This document shows positions 1 through 6,229 of a stretch of 9,956 nucleotides of DNA, piece after piece. How positions within the stretch are numbered: the first letter of the stretch is position 1; each line of letters starts with the position of its first letter. The DNA lies in contig JAULZZ010000086.1 in NCBI GenBank assembly GCA_032117095.1, positions 1-9,956 of the forward strand, in the 5' to 3' direction. The notes beneath the pieces are model-generated. The model saw only the letters and a program-made list of their open reading frames with translations, had not been told where the DNA came from and searched no databases. Source of the stretch: REEB470 sp032117095. GTDB lineage: Bacteria > Bacillota > Bacilli > Paenibacillales > YIM-B00363. The position numbers and the translations under genes are program-made.

Positions 1-45
1 AAGAACTTTCCTGAAAAATGTTGCAAATAAAAAATTTTAAAAATC

Positions 46-74
46 TTGACGTTTTCTAAAAAACAACCTATCCT
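46..74 (+). promoter_or_regulatory. Possible sigma-A promoter reading toward hsdS antisense
   Basis: TTGACG (46-51) and TATCCT (69-74) are separated by 17 nt, matching five and four of six consensus positions. The surroundings are very A/T-rich, so a chance match is plausible. No plus-strand gene follows. If active, it would transcribe antisense into repeat copy A and the 3' end of hsdS. Apart from this and copy A, nothing recognisable lies in positions 1-231. Confidence 0.2.
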
Positions 75-110
75 CACTGATTCATCCGTACCCGAGATCA
101 TCCGCTTAAC

Positions 111-215
111 CTGTTGACATTGGATTGAATACAGGAAGCCTATTGGTTAAAAACCACTGTGCTTTCTCGCAAAAGGAATCGCTCTACATGGATGTTTTTA
201 ATCCGTGTTTAGTAT
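111..215 (-). repeat. Dispersed palindromic element, copy A
   Basis: This is a copy of the ~105-bp element described under Findings. The right terminus (GTGTTTAGTAT, ending at 215) and the interior (ATTGAATACAGGAA, TATTGGTTAAAAA, TTTCTCGCAAAAGG, GTTTTTAATC) agree with the other copies. The left terminal repeat (about 111-123) is degraded. In the minus-strand sense it begins 16 nt after the hsdS stop codon. A 10-bp direct repeat ATCATCCGCT (97-106 and 231-240) brackets it loosely. Confidence 0.85.
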
Positions 216-231
216 GAAATCGTGATGCGTA

Positions 232-1395
232 TCATCCGCTCGCCCCCTGAAAGGTCAATAATTTGTCGCGGTAATATGCGTATTGTTTGCGTCTTGCTGC
301 GATTTCGGCGGGCAGCCCGTTTGTCAGGTCGTTGACAAGGGTGTCGAAGCGGTCGAGGATATCGACAATGCGGGCTTGTTCGGCGAGCGGGGGAAGGGGG
401 ATTTGGAAACTCCGAATTATTTTTGCATTAATATTTGTCTGTGAACCTTGTCCAAGCTCTTTAAGTTCTAAGTACTTATTAGTAAGCCAATAGTAAACAT
501 AGCGATACATTGCCTTGCTTTCATCTACTTGAAGATTGCAACAGGCTTGGTTCGTTGTTACAGGAATTTTGTTGATTGCAACCTTTGCGGCGGTTGCTCC
601 ATACATCGCTACAATTACACAGTTTTCAGGTATCCAATTTGCAGAAGAATTCTTAAGACCTACCTCAGTGATTTTTACACCTGTATCTCGAATATCACGC
701 CAGTCAATTTCCTGAGTTCTTAGCCAAGGAATATCGCCATCGTAATAATCACTTCTTGCGGTGTTCGGTGTGCCACCTGAGGAAATTTTTATGCATATAC
801 TTTCAATCGTCTTCTGCTCCACCTCATCCCCAAACGTCAACAACTTGTCCCGATAATACGCATACTGCTTCTTCCTTGCTGCAAGCTCTGCTGTAAGCGC
901 TTCTATAAGCGCTGTGAAGGTGTCTAGGATGCGCACAATTTCTTGTTGGATCGGGAGCGGGGGGAGGGGGATGGAAAATTTTGAATATTTTTCGATCCAT
1001 TGACGAGTGTGATCAACAGGCGAGTATTTTATATTTTTCATCGCATGATATAAATACCTGAATAATGAAACATTTTCATCTTTAGGAGTCAACATTTTCA
1101 TAGCTGAAGATTTAACTTTGAAACAAAAATCTACCCAATGAAAAGAAGTCGTAAAATCATCAAATATAATAACGGGCTTCTGCTTATCCGCTTCATATAT
1201 ACCATCGGTTTCGTTTGTATAACCTAATACGAATGACTGCCCAGCTGTCAATACAGGGGTTGTGTGTCTATCGTCATAATTTGTGTTTTTAACAATATAT
1301 TTATTAGGTTGCTCATAATCAACAACTGAAGCTAATTCAACATACGGCACCCCCTCAGGGCACAGCTGTGCAATCAACCTTTGCAATGTACTCAC
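232..1395 (-). CDS. hsdS: Type I restriction-modification specificity subunit HsdS
   Basis: HsdS recognises the two halves of a bipartite DNA target and directs the HsdM methylase and HsdR endonuclease to it. The 387-aa protein has the full two-domain architecture: target-recognition domain 1 (about 1-140), conserved helix 1 (142-190, IPLPPLPIQQEIVRIL then ARKKQYAYYRDKLLTF), target-recognition domain 2 (about 195-330, with SGGTPNT and IPWLRTQEI), and conserved helix 2 (332-382, IPLPPLAEQARIVDIL then ARRKQYAYYRDKLLTF). The second helix repeats the first almost exactly. The start is GTG at 1395, overlapping by 4 nt (GTGA) the stop of a preceding reading frame, the arrangement expected after hsdM. 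No intact hsdM or hsdR is present within the window, so this is an orphan here. Partners could lie elsewhere or to the left. The family call is firm; whether the gene is active is unknown. Confidence 0.95.
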   Translation of the reverse strand: MSTLQRLIAQLCPEGVPYVELASVVDYEQPNKYIVKNTNYDDRHTTPVLTAGQSFVLGYTNETDGIYEADKQKPVIIFDDFTTSFHWVDFCFKVKSSAMKMLTPKDENVSLFRYLYHAMKNIKYSPVDHTRQWIEKYSKFSIPLPPLPIQQEIVRILDTFTALIEALTAELAARKKQYAYYRDKLLTFGDEVEQKTIESICIKISSGGTPNTARSDYYDGDIPWLRTQEIDWRDIRDTGVKITEVGLKNSSANWIPENCVIVAMYGATAAKVAINKIPVTTNQACCNLQVDESKAMYRYVYYWLTNKYLELKELGQGSQTNINAKIIRSFQIPLPPLAEQARIVDILDRFDTLVNDLTNGLPAEIAARRKQYAYYRDKLLTFQGASG

Positions 1396-1478
1396 ACCTC
1401 TTCCCCGCCTTTCTCCAGCAGTTTTTTCGCTTCTTTGTCAAAGTCGCAACCCATCCGCTGGGTTCTATTAACCCTTTC
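1392..1478 (-). pseudogene. Possible 3' remnant of the gene upstream of hsdS (hsdM tail?)
   Basis: An open stretch of 28 sense codons ends in TGA (1394-1392), overlapping the hsdS GTG start as GTGA. Its translation ends GCDFDKEAKKLLEKGGEEV, a charged, coding-looking helix. An in-frame TAG at 1481-1479 closes it on the upstream side. In type I systems hsdM normally sits here and is translationally coupled to hsdS, so I infer the degraded tail of an hsdM whose body is gone. I cannot confirm the family from so few residues. Alternatively it is a 20-aa leader starting at the internal ATG (GGATGGGTTGC). Confidence 0.35.
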
Positions 1479-1649
1479 CTATTGCTCCGTTGCTTTTTTT
1501 GCACTGTTTTCATCGAGACATTCCCTTACTGGACAGGGACAAGTTTCCCCCTTACTTGAATCGAAAAATATGGAAGAGTACGCTATCATTTTCTCCATAA
1601 ACACGAAACAAGAGAAACAATCTTCGCATACGGTTTCAGAAGAACGCAC
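1479..1649 (-). CDS. Short cysteine-rich open frame, doubtful gene
   Basis: A 56-codon frame opens with GTG at 1649 and ends at TAG 1481-1479, in the same frame as the remnant that follows. It contains CEDCFSC (residues 8-14) and CPCPVREC (37-44), spacings like those of small zinc- or metal-binding proteins. No convincing ribosome binding site precedes GTG or the internal ATG. I do not recognise it. It may be non-coding sequence left over from the rearrangement that brought in hsdS, or the upstream part of the same broken gene. Confidence 0.15.
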   Translation of the reverse strand: MRSSETVCEDCFSCFVFMEKMIAYSSIFFDSSKGETCPCPVRECLDENSAKKATEQ

Positions 1650-1652
1650 TCC

Positions 1653-1759
1653 ATCTTAAGCCCAATTTTAATCCGTATCCCCCAGCCGAGAGGCCTCGCC
1701 TTTTGCTATCTCGCAAGAAAAAGCCCCCTGCGTATACGTTTTTACGCTGTGATGCGTAT
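1653..1759 (-). repeat. Dispersed palindromic element, decayed copy F
   Basis: This is a degenerate but full-length match to the element. Shared blocks are TTTTGCTATCTCGCAA (cf. TGTGCTTTCTCGCAA in copy A), ACGTTTTTA, and the terminus GTGATGCGTAT at 1749-1759. The left end ATCTTAAGCCC...TTTTAATCCG resembles the intact left terminus. The terminal repeats no longer pair well. It begins 3 nt after the mqnP stop codon in the gene's own orientation. It shares a 19-nt block (1698-1716) with copy E, with one mismatch. Confidence 0.55.
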
Positions 1760-1762
1760 GCG

Positions 1763-2641
1763 CTATGAAAGTAACCACCGATCCAACACGGTCATGATGA
1801 ACAAAACGACACTCAATGTCCCGTTGAGTGTGAAAAATGAAAACTGCAGTCGTGACAAGTCGTGAGGACGAATGAGCCAATGTTCATAAAACAACAATGC
1901 ACCTGCGATGACCACACCGAGCGCATAGAAAAAACTTAACGATGCCGTGACACCGATGGCGATAAACAACCCAAACGTGAGCACATGCAATCCTCGTGCG
2001 ACCCACAATGCCACGACCGTCCCGTAACGCGCCGGAATCGAATGTACGCCATGTGTGCGATCAAATTGTTGATCTGCCAACGCATAAACAATGTCAAACC
2101 CTGCCACCCAACAAGCAACCGCACTCCCGAGCAGCCACGCCAGCACATCGACACTGCCCGTGACGGCTACCCACCCCCCCATGGGTGCGAGTCCGATCGT
2201 CGCCCCCAAAGCAAGATGACACAATGACGTAAACCGCTTTGTGTATGAATAAGCAGTGAGTGCAAACAGTGCGATTGGCAACAAGAGGAGGCACGTTTCG
2301 TTTAGTTGCGCAGCACCGACAAACAATAAAATCAACGAAAAAAAGACCCAAACCAATGCACTACGCACAGACAGTTTTCCAGCAGCAATCACCCGATGTG
2401 CGGTGCGTGGATTACGCCGATCGATGTGCGCATCGATCACCCGATTCAACCCCATCGCCGCACTGCGCGCGCCAACCATGGCGACGGTCACCCATCCGAC
2501 CACGCTCCAAAACGATGTCGTCTGCGTCGACATTTCCGTTGCAAGTACCGTTCCCATGTAGGCAAAAGGCAATGCAAATACGGAATGTTCTACTTTGATC
2601 ATTTTCATAAAAGAGCGAAAACTGCCTACGACTGCATTCAT
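1763..2641 (-). CDS. mqnP: UbiA-family prenyltransferase, probable menaquinone biosynthesis MqnP
   Basis: This integral membrane enzyme transfers an isoprenoid diphosphate to an aromatic ring. The 292-aa protein carries both UbiA signatures: N66-x3-D70-x3-D74 (NRVIDAHID) and D183-x2-YALAD190-x2-FD194, followed by the HSIPARYG segment typical of the bacterial UbiA/MqnP group. There are about eight to nine hydrophobic helices. The ATG at 2641 overlaps the menG stop as ATGA, implying translational coupling. An upstream in-frame start would extend into menG and is rejected. Adjacent hepS and menG point to menaquinone rather than ubiquinone, since Bacilli make the former. The MqnP (futalosine route) assignment is an inference: MenA is the classical-route enzyme, and this protein's motifs resemble UbiA/MqnP more. 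A heme O synthase (CtaB) role is unlikely from context. Confidence 0.85.
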   Translation of the reverse strand: MNAVVGSFRSFMKMIKVEHSVFALPFAYMGTVLATEMSTQTTSFWSVVGWVTVAMVGARSAAMGLNRVIDAHIDRRNPRTAHRVIAAGKLSVRSALVWVFFSLILLFVGAAQLNETCLLLLPIALFALTAYSYTKRFTSLCHLALGATIGLAPMGGWVAVTGSVDVLAWLLGSAVACWVAGFDIVYALADQQFDRTHGVHSIPARYGTVVALWVARGLHVLTFGLFIAIGVTASLSFFYALGVVIAGALLFYEHWLIRPHDLSRLQFSFFTLNGTLSVVLFIMTVLDRWLLS

Positions 2642-3345
2642 CGTTTTGTTCCGATGTGCAACGCAGCAATTCCACCCGTCAAAGGCCACCAACGCACGTC
2701 ATGCAACCCCGCTTTGGAAAAATGCCGACACAATTCTAACGGATCCGGAAACGTGGCGAGCGATTCCGGAAGCCACCGGTAGTCACGATATTTTTTTACG
2801 AGCACGTGTGCCAGCAGGGGCATCATGCGTTCAAAATACAGGCCAGCGAGCCACCGCATCGGTGGAAATAACGGCTTGGACAACTCAAGGCATACGACTT
2901 TTCCCCCAGGTTTGACCACACGGGTCATCTCCGCCAACACGTGGTCGAGATGTGCCACATTACGCAACCCAAACCCAATCGTGGCAAAGTCGACGCTGTG
3001 CTCGTCAAGGGGAAGCGCATAGACGTTGGCTTGTACTAAACGAATGCGGGACTGCAACGCACGAAGCTGAATTTTTTCTGCGCCATAAGAGAGCATCTGC
3101 GCACTAAAATCCACGCCAATAATGTCCCCATACACGCTCGCCTCTGCCAAAGCAATCGTCCAGTCACACGTCCCACAGCACAGATCAACGGCGGTTTGCC
3201 CCGGCTGCACGCGCATCCGACGCATCGTTTTCGCACGCCACTGCTTATGAAAACGTCCGCTGAGCACATCATTCATCGTGTCGTACGTGGGAGCGATCCG
3301 TTCAAACAACGCATGAACATGCTGTTCTTTTTCGTGGGGTTCCAT
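2638..3345 (-). CDS. menG: Demethylmenaquinone methyltransferase MenG/UbiE
   Basis: MenG catalyses the last step of menaquinone synthesis, transferring a methyl group from S-adenosylmethionine to demethylmenaquinone. The 235-aa length is normal. Family marks in order are FERIAPTYDTMNDVLSGRFH (14-33), the SAM-binding loop DLCCGTCDW (54-62), the acidic residue of strand 2 at GVDFS (77-81), GFGLRNV (124-130), VVKPGGK (143-149), YRDYRWLPESLATFP (186-200) and the C-terminal GGIAALHIGTK. The loop has Cys at position 60, where Gly or Ala is usual. A good ribosome site GGGAGG lies 10 nt before the ATG. The gene is separated from hepS by 145 bp that includes decayed repeat G, and overlaps mqnP by 4 nt. 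The Bacillus partner hepT is absent downstream. Confidence 0.96.
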   Translation of the reverse strand: MEPHEKEQHVHALFERIAPTYDTMNDVLSGRFHKQWRAKTMRRMRVQPGQTAVDLCCGTCDWTIALAEASVYGDIIGVDFSAQMLSYGAEKIQLRALQSRIRLVQANVYALPLDEHSVDFATIGFGLRNVAHLDHVLAEMTRVVKPGGKVVCLELSKPLFPPMRWLAGLYFERMMPLLAHVLVKKYRDYRWLPESLATFPDPLELCRHFSKAGLHDVRWWPLTGGIAALHIGTKR

Positions 3346-3380
3346 CTTCTATCTCGCCCTCCCTTGCCTTCTGACTTTCT

Positions 3381-3486
3381 ATTTACAGCTTTTCGACGAC
3401 GCAATACGGCACGATTTCCGTACCTATGCCCCCCGCAAAAGCCAACTCTCTATGTATAATGTTTTCAATTAAGGGCTTCTTCGCAT
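3381..3486 (-). repeat. Dispersed palindromic element, decayed copy G
   Basis: The right half matches copy E closely: CGCAAAAGCCAACTCTCTAT (3434-3453) against CGCAACAGGCAACTCTCTAT, then ATGTTTTC and a TTCGCAT terminus at 3480-3486. The left half is hardly recognisable, and the left boundary is set only by the usual element length. It begins 4 nt after the hepS stop codon in the gene's orientation and occupies most of the hepS-menG gap, so any effect on readthrough would set menG-mqnP expression. Confidence 0.45.
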
Positions 3487-3490
3487 GAAA

Positions 3491-4213
3491 TCAAGCACTA
3501 TGCAAAATACGCAACACGACTTCATCGTCAAGAATGAAGGAGCAAATATGCCGCAACTGTTCGGCATACGCTTCCCCTCCCTGTTGTCCCAGCCACTCTT
3601 CTAGGGTATGCACACTCGATCGCATCGACTCCCGCACATCTGCACAAACCACAGCACCGTCTTCTACATAGCGCAACAATCGTCCACACGTCGCCAGCGC
3701 AACGATAACTTGTTCAAAGCACGCACGATGCCGTTCAGAAATCCACTGCGAAAAGCACAAATATAATAACGTATCACACGCTACGTGTATGGAAAGTTGC
3801 TGTGAAAAAATAAGTGGCTCATGCTGCGCCCACAAATACCCCTGTACTTTCTTCTGATTGATCGCACAAATCGCATCTGCTACGTATGCGATCGCTTCCC
3901 GTTGATCACATGCAGCCAACAACGCATAGTATTGCGCACTCGTATAATCGCCGGCCAATACTTTTTGTTGGCGACTTTCGAGGTGTTCCTCATCCGTGAC
4001 CAACTCATGGATATCGATCCCCCACTGCACCAAACATACCGCACTCGCAATCGCATCCAACACGTCATCCGTGAACGTTCTCTCAGTCGCTTTAGATAAA
4101 AACAGACGCAACACGTGCGTGCGTAATCGTGGGAGAATCGGCAAGAGGTGCGCCGCACAAATCTTGTTTTCGCCGATCAACTTCTCAACCGTATCCACCC
4201 AACCATTCATCAC
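3491..4213 (-). CDS. hepS: Heptaprenyl diphosphate synthase component I, HepS-like
   Basis: This is the small, non-catalytic subunit of the two-component synthase that makes the C35 (heptaprenyl) side chain of menaquinone; in Bacillus it pairs with HepT. The 240-aa protein is almost entirely helical and carries the family hallmark KVLAGDYTSAQYYALLA (84-100). It lacks DDxxD motifs, as expected for this subunit. The start may be GTG at 4213 or ATG at 4210. GTG is favoured because GGAGG lies 9 nt upstream of it and 12 nt upstream of the ATG. The position between the hbs region and menG matches Bacillus, although folE and mtrB are absent. No clear promoter was found. A TATTAT sequence inside the nearby end of repeat B (4275-4270) could be a -10, but lacks a good -35. 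The catalytic partner HepT is not in the window. Confidence 0.85.
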   Translation of the reverse strand: MMNGWVDTVEKLIGENKICAAHLLPILPRLRTHVLRLFLSKATERTFTDDVLDAIASAVCLVQWGIDIHELVTDEEHLESRQQKVLAGDYTSAQYYALLAACDQREAIAYVADAICAINQKKVQGYLWAQHEPLIFSQQLSIHVACDTLLYLCFSQWISERHRACFEQVIVALATCGRLLRYVEDGAVVCADVRESMRSSVHTLEEWLGQQGGEAYAEQLRHICSFILDDEVVLRILHSA

Positions 4214-4272
4214 TGCCCGAATCCTCCACTACTCACAAAAATCAATCCCCACGTCCCTAAAAGTTCGCTATA

Positions 4273-4378
4273 ATACTAAACACTGTTTGAATACAGGAAT
4301 TCCTATTGGTTAAAAATTACCGAGATTTCTCGTAAAAGCAAGCCCTTTTCATAGATATTTTTAATCAGCGTTTAGTAT
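4273..4378 (-). repeat. Dispersed palindromic element, intact copy B
   Basis: Complete element with both termini: ATACTAAACACTG at 4273 and CAGCGTTTAGTAT ending at 4378. The stem has two mismatches within its 16 terminal bases. The interior GAATACAGGAATTCC, TATTGGTTAAAAA and GATTTCTCGTAAAA is conserved. It is flanked on both sides by TA (4271-4272 and 4379-4380), compatible with a TA target duplication, but other copies do not show this. It lies past the tRNA-Pro terminator and about 60 bp before the hepS start, so its inner end overlaps where a hepS promoter must be. Confidence 0.95.
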
Positions 4379-4482
4379 TAGTATACCATATGTACAAAAA
4401 CCAACCAAATGCAGTCCCCCGTATCGGATGACAAAAACCAAACACAGGACATGCAACGGTTCCCTGATCAAGTGGATAAATG

Positions 4483-4526
4483 AAAAAAAGAGAAGGATCG
4501 TTGTATCCTTACAACGAATCCTCCTC
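4483..4526 (-). terminator. Intrinsic terminator of tRNA-Pro
   Basis: Read on the minus strand, AGGATTCGTTGT and ACAACGATCCT form a stem (one bulged base) around a 6-nt AAGGAT loop. The stem can extend through flanking GAG/CTC. It is followed by CTCTTTTTTT. It lies about 45 nt beyond the tRNA 3' end and is a textbook Rho-independent terminator. Confidence 0.9.
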
Positions 4527-4529
4527 ATT

Positions 4530-4547
4530 GTACACGTGGTACACGTG
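4530..4547. repeat. Tandem 9-bp repeat in the tRNA-Pro trailer
   Basis: GTACACGTG occurs twice head to tail. Each unit contains the self-complementary CACGTG, so in the minus-strand transcript the two copies can pair as CACGTG-TAC-CACGTG. The palindrome GGGTAACCC (4552-4560) follows on the tRNA side. Together they would give a structured 3' trailer between tRNA and terminator. This may simply guide processing. Confidence 0.6.
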
Positions 4548-4571
4548 CTAGGGGTAACCCACGCTAAAAAA

Positions 4572-4645
4572 TCGGAGTAGCGGGATTCGAACCCACGGCC
4601 TCACCCACCCCAAGGGTGCGCGCTACCGGACTGCGCCATACCCCG
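4572..4645 (-). tRNA. tRNA-Pro, anticodon GGG
   Basis: This is a complete 74-nt cloverleaf. The acceptor stem is CGGGGTA with TACTCCG (one G-U pair). The D arm is GCGC-AGTCCGGTA-GCGC. The anticodon arm is CACCC-TTGGGGT-GGGTG, with GGG at the anticodon positions. The variable loop is 5 nt. The T arm is GTGGG-TTCGAAT-CCCGC and the discriminator is A. The CCA end is not encoded; A is followed directly by a T run, so CCA must be added by nucleotidyltransferase. It is a single-gene unit with its own promoter and terminator. The GGG isoacceptor serves CCC and CCU codons. Confidence 0.97.
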
Positions 4646-4662
4646 AACAAGCAACAATATTG

Positions 4663-4691
4663 ATTATAATTGACGCATGCGCAAATGTAAA
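4663..4691 (-). promoter_or_regulatory. Sigma-A promoter of tRNA-Pro
   Basis: On the minus strand, TTTACA (4691-4686) and a perfect TATAAT (4668-4663) are separated by 17 nt. The -10 lies 17 nt before the mature tRNA 5' end. It is one of the strongest promoters in the window, as expected for a tRNA gene. Confidence 0.85.
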
Positions 4692-4746
4692 GGCAAATCC
4701 CCACGAGGAACAAAAATAAAAAATGCCGTTCGTTTCATTACACAAA

Positions 4747-4774
4747 TTGCACAAAAAATAAACTTTGTTATACT
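4747..4774 (+). promoter_or_regulatory. Probable promoter of the subtilisin-like protease gene
   Basis: An extended -10, TGTTATACT (4766-4774, TGn plus TATACT), follows TTGCAC (4747-4752) with a 16-nt spacer. The -35 is weak (three of six), but the TGn motif compensates. Transcription would begin near 4781, giving a leader of about 50 nt before the chosen ATG at 4833. This supports moving the protease start downstream from 4677. Confidence 0.55.
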
Positions 4775-4788
4775 ATCGTTATTAAGCT

Positions 4789-4821
4789 GGGAAAGGTCTC
4801 CTCCTTCCCAACAACAAGGAG
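4789..4821 (+). promoter_or_regulatory. Leader with two mutually exclusive hairpins over the protease ribosome site
   Basis: GGGAAAGG (4789-4796) can pair with CCTTCCC (4803-4809), with one bulge. Alternatively CTCCTT (4801-4806) can pair with the Shine-Dalgarno AAGGAG (4816-4821) across a 9-nt loop. The second fold hides the ribosome site and the first frees it. Seen directly as complementarity; a regulatory role is inference. Confidence 0.35.
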
Positions 4822-4832
4822 TGCATGTACTG

Positions 4833-6101
4833 ATGGTCTTTTCTCATTTCCTTATACGACGAAACATATTGCTGTTTTCACTGCTCGTTTGTATCTCTTC
4901 ATCGCCCACCCTCCCAAATATTCAGGCCGAAGCTCAGTCAAAAAATACAAAAACCAGCGAGAAACTAAATCTAAATGTCTCTCGTTATCCTCCGCATATT
5001 TCCAATTCAAAAAGTACAAAAGGCTGTATTCCTCCCCCTATAAATCAAAAATTATGGGGCAATCAAGCCACTGGTGCACACAACGCACATAAAAACTGTA
5101 TCACTGGAAAAGGCGTGCGCGCCATCGTCATCGATATTGCAATTTCTCCCTCACCAAATGAAGATTATGGATTGATTCCTAGAGAAAAAAGAATTGACAC
5201 GCGTTGCGCATGGTATAAAGACGATTTTATTTTTAAAGAGAAGACAGCATGCATCCGTTATTATCAAAAAGAAACCGAAGAAATCAAGCATAACCTCCGC
5301 AAACCAAAGTCAAGCGATGCTTTTATTAAAACGAATAAATTTGTAAACTACAATCAGCATGGCACGATGGTGAGCGAAGCGATGCTAGCGACCGCCCCAG
5401 GAATCGATCTTTATTTGATTTCCTTTCGTCATGAAGGGAGGGACAGATTCAAGGAAAATCCACTAGTTTTTTATAAAGGATTGCGTGCCTCTTTAACATA
5501 TTGTGCGCAATTGAAATGCGATCTCGTAAATTTATCCATCGGCAGTCCGTCTGTGGCGATTCAGACGGCAAGGCAATGGTGCGCCAACATCAACTTTCAT
5601 TGTGATGTCAAAGATGAAATAAACAAAATAGAATCACTCATACGCAGCATGATCCAAACGAATGTCGTCTTTTTTGTGAGTGTTGGCAATCATGCCGATG
5701 ACGCAGATGGTCGCTACGGCCCGCCTACGTCGTTTCATTGGCCCGCGACGATGCGTGACCCGCACGTATTGGGCATTGGGGCTACCAATAAAACGAACCT
5801 CTTGAGCGTAGGGACACCGCGAAACACGCACATGGATTTTGTGTGCCCAGGTGAGGCGTTGGTCATTCCCAAACGAGAACCGCTCTCAGGGTCGTCGTTT
5901 GCGTCACCAACTTGTGCGGGAATCTATGCGTTATACAAGGAAGCCCACCCGCAAATGCACCCCGAAGACATCATTGCACGCATGAAAACATGTTCCATCC
6001 CCGCAAAAATTCCGCCTGATATTCGCCAAAGCTATCCACAGGTAAATTTTTCAATCGGATATCGAATTCCCCAAGCCCCCAAAGCACCTTGTCCGAAGTA
6101 A
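4833..6101 (+). CDS. Secreted subtilisin-like (S8) serine protease, cysteine-rich
   Basis: This is a predicted exported endopeptidase with the complete subtilase machinery: Asp101 (AIVID), His176 (NQHGTMV), oxyanion Asn286 (VSVGN) and Ser355 (LSGSSFASP, where GTSMASP is usual). The ATG at 4833 gives 422 aa. It follows AAGGAG by 11 nt and puts a signal peptide at the N terminus: RR at 9-10, hydrophobic 11-24, likely cleavage after AEA (32-34). The in-frame ATG at 4677 is unlikely because it lies inside the tRNA promoter and upstream of this gene's own. About 60 residues precede the catalytic domain, too few for a normal I9 propeptide. The predicted exported part contains 12 cysteines (65, 89, 125, 140, 224, 229, 250, 257, 338, 361, 387, 420), unusual for Bacillus subtilases and suggesting disulfides. 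The 5' half looks A/T-richer than its neighbours. It sits alone between tRNA-Pro and hbs, so acquisition is likely. The substrate is unknown. Confidence 0.88.
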   Translation: MVFSHFLIRRNILLFSLLVCISSSPTLPNIQAEAQSKNTKTSEKLNLNVSRYPPHISNSKSTKGCIPPPINQKLWGNQATGAHNAHKNCITGKGVRAIVIDIAISPSPNEDYGLIPREKRIDTRCAWYKDDFIFKEKTACIRYYQKETEEIKHNLRKPKSSDAFIKTNKFVNYNQHGTMVSEAMLATAPGIDLYLISFRHEGRDRFKENPLVFYKGLRASLTYCAQLKCDLVNLSIGSPSVAIQTARQWCANINFHCDVKDEINKIESLIRSMIQTNVVFFVSVGNHADDADGRYGPPTSFHWPATMRDPHVLGIGATNKTNLLSVGTPRNTHMDFVCPGEALVIPKREPLSGSSFASPTCAGIYALYKEAHPQMHPEDIIARMKTCSIPAKIPPDIRQSYPQVNFSIGYRIPQAPKAPCPK

Positions 6102-6123
6102 CATTGCACTGGATTGTCCCCTC

Positions 6124-6229
6124 ATACGAAACACTGATTAAAAACGTCCATACCAAGAGCCCTCATTTTACAAGAAATCATTGTGCTTTTTAACCAATAG
6201 GATTCCCGTATTCAATCAGTGCTTCGTAT
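6124..6229 (+). repeat. Dispersed palindromic element, intact copy C
   Basis: This complete element lies on the opposite strand to the others, matching the opposite orientation of the gene before it; it starts 22 nt after the protease stop. The termini are ATACGAAACACTGATT (6124-6139) and AATCAGTGCTTCGTAT (6214-6229). Compared with copies B and D, T-A at stem position 5 has become G-C on both sides, so pairing is kept; one mismatch exists at position 8. The interior closely matches copy D. Confidence 0.95.

Noticed and set aside
1381..1659. Plus-strand frame containing MEEYAIIF
   Set aside because: No ribosome site, Ser/Phe-rich translation, and its beginning is opposite the hsdS start; treated as a shadow.
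2396..2782. 128-codon plus-strand frame across the mqnP-menG junction
   Set aside because: It lies opposite two clear genes and resembles no protein; a shadow frame.
3455..3460. Perfect TATAAT on the plus strand between menG and hepS
   Set aside because: No -35 at a usable distance and no gene downstream on that strand; it falls in decayed repeat G.
4677..4832. Longer N terminus for the protease from ATG 4677
   Set aside because: It begins within the strong tRNA-Pro promoter and upstream of the gene's own extended -10, lacks a ribosome site, and would bury the signal peptide.
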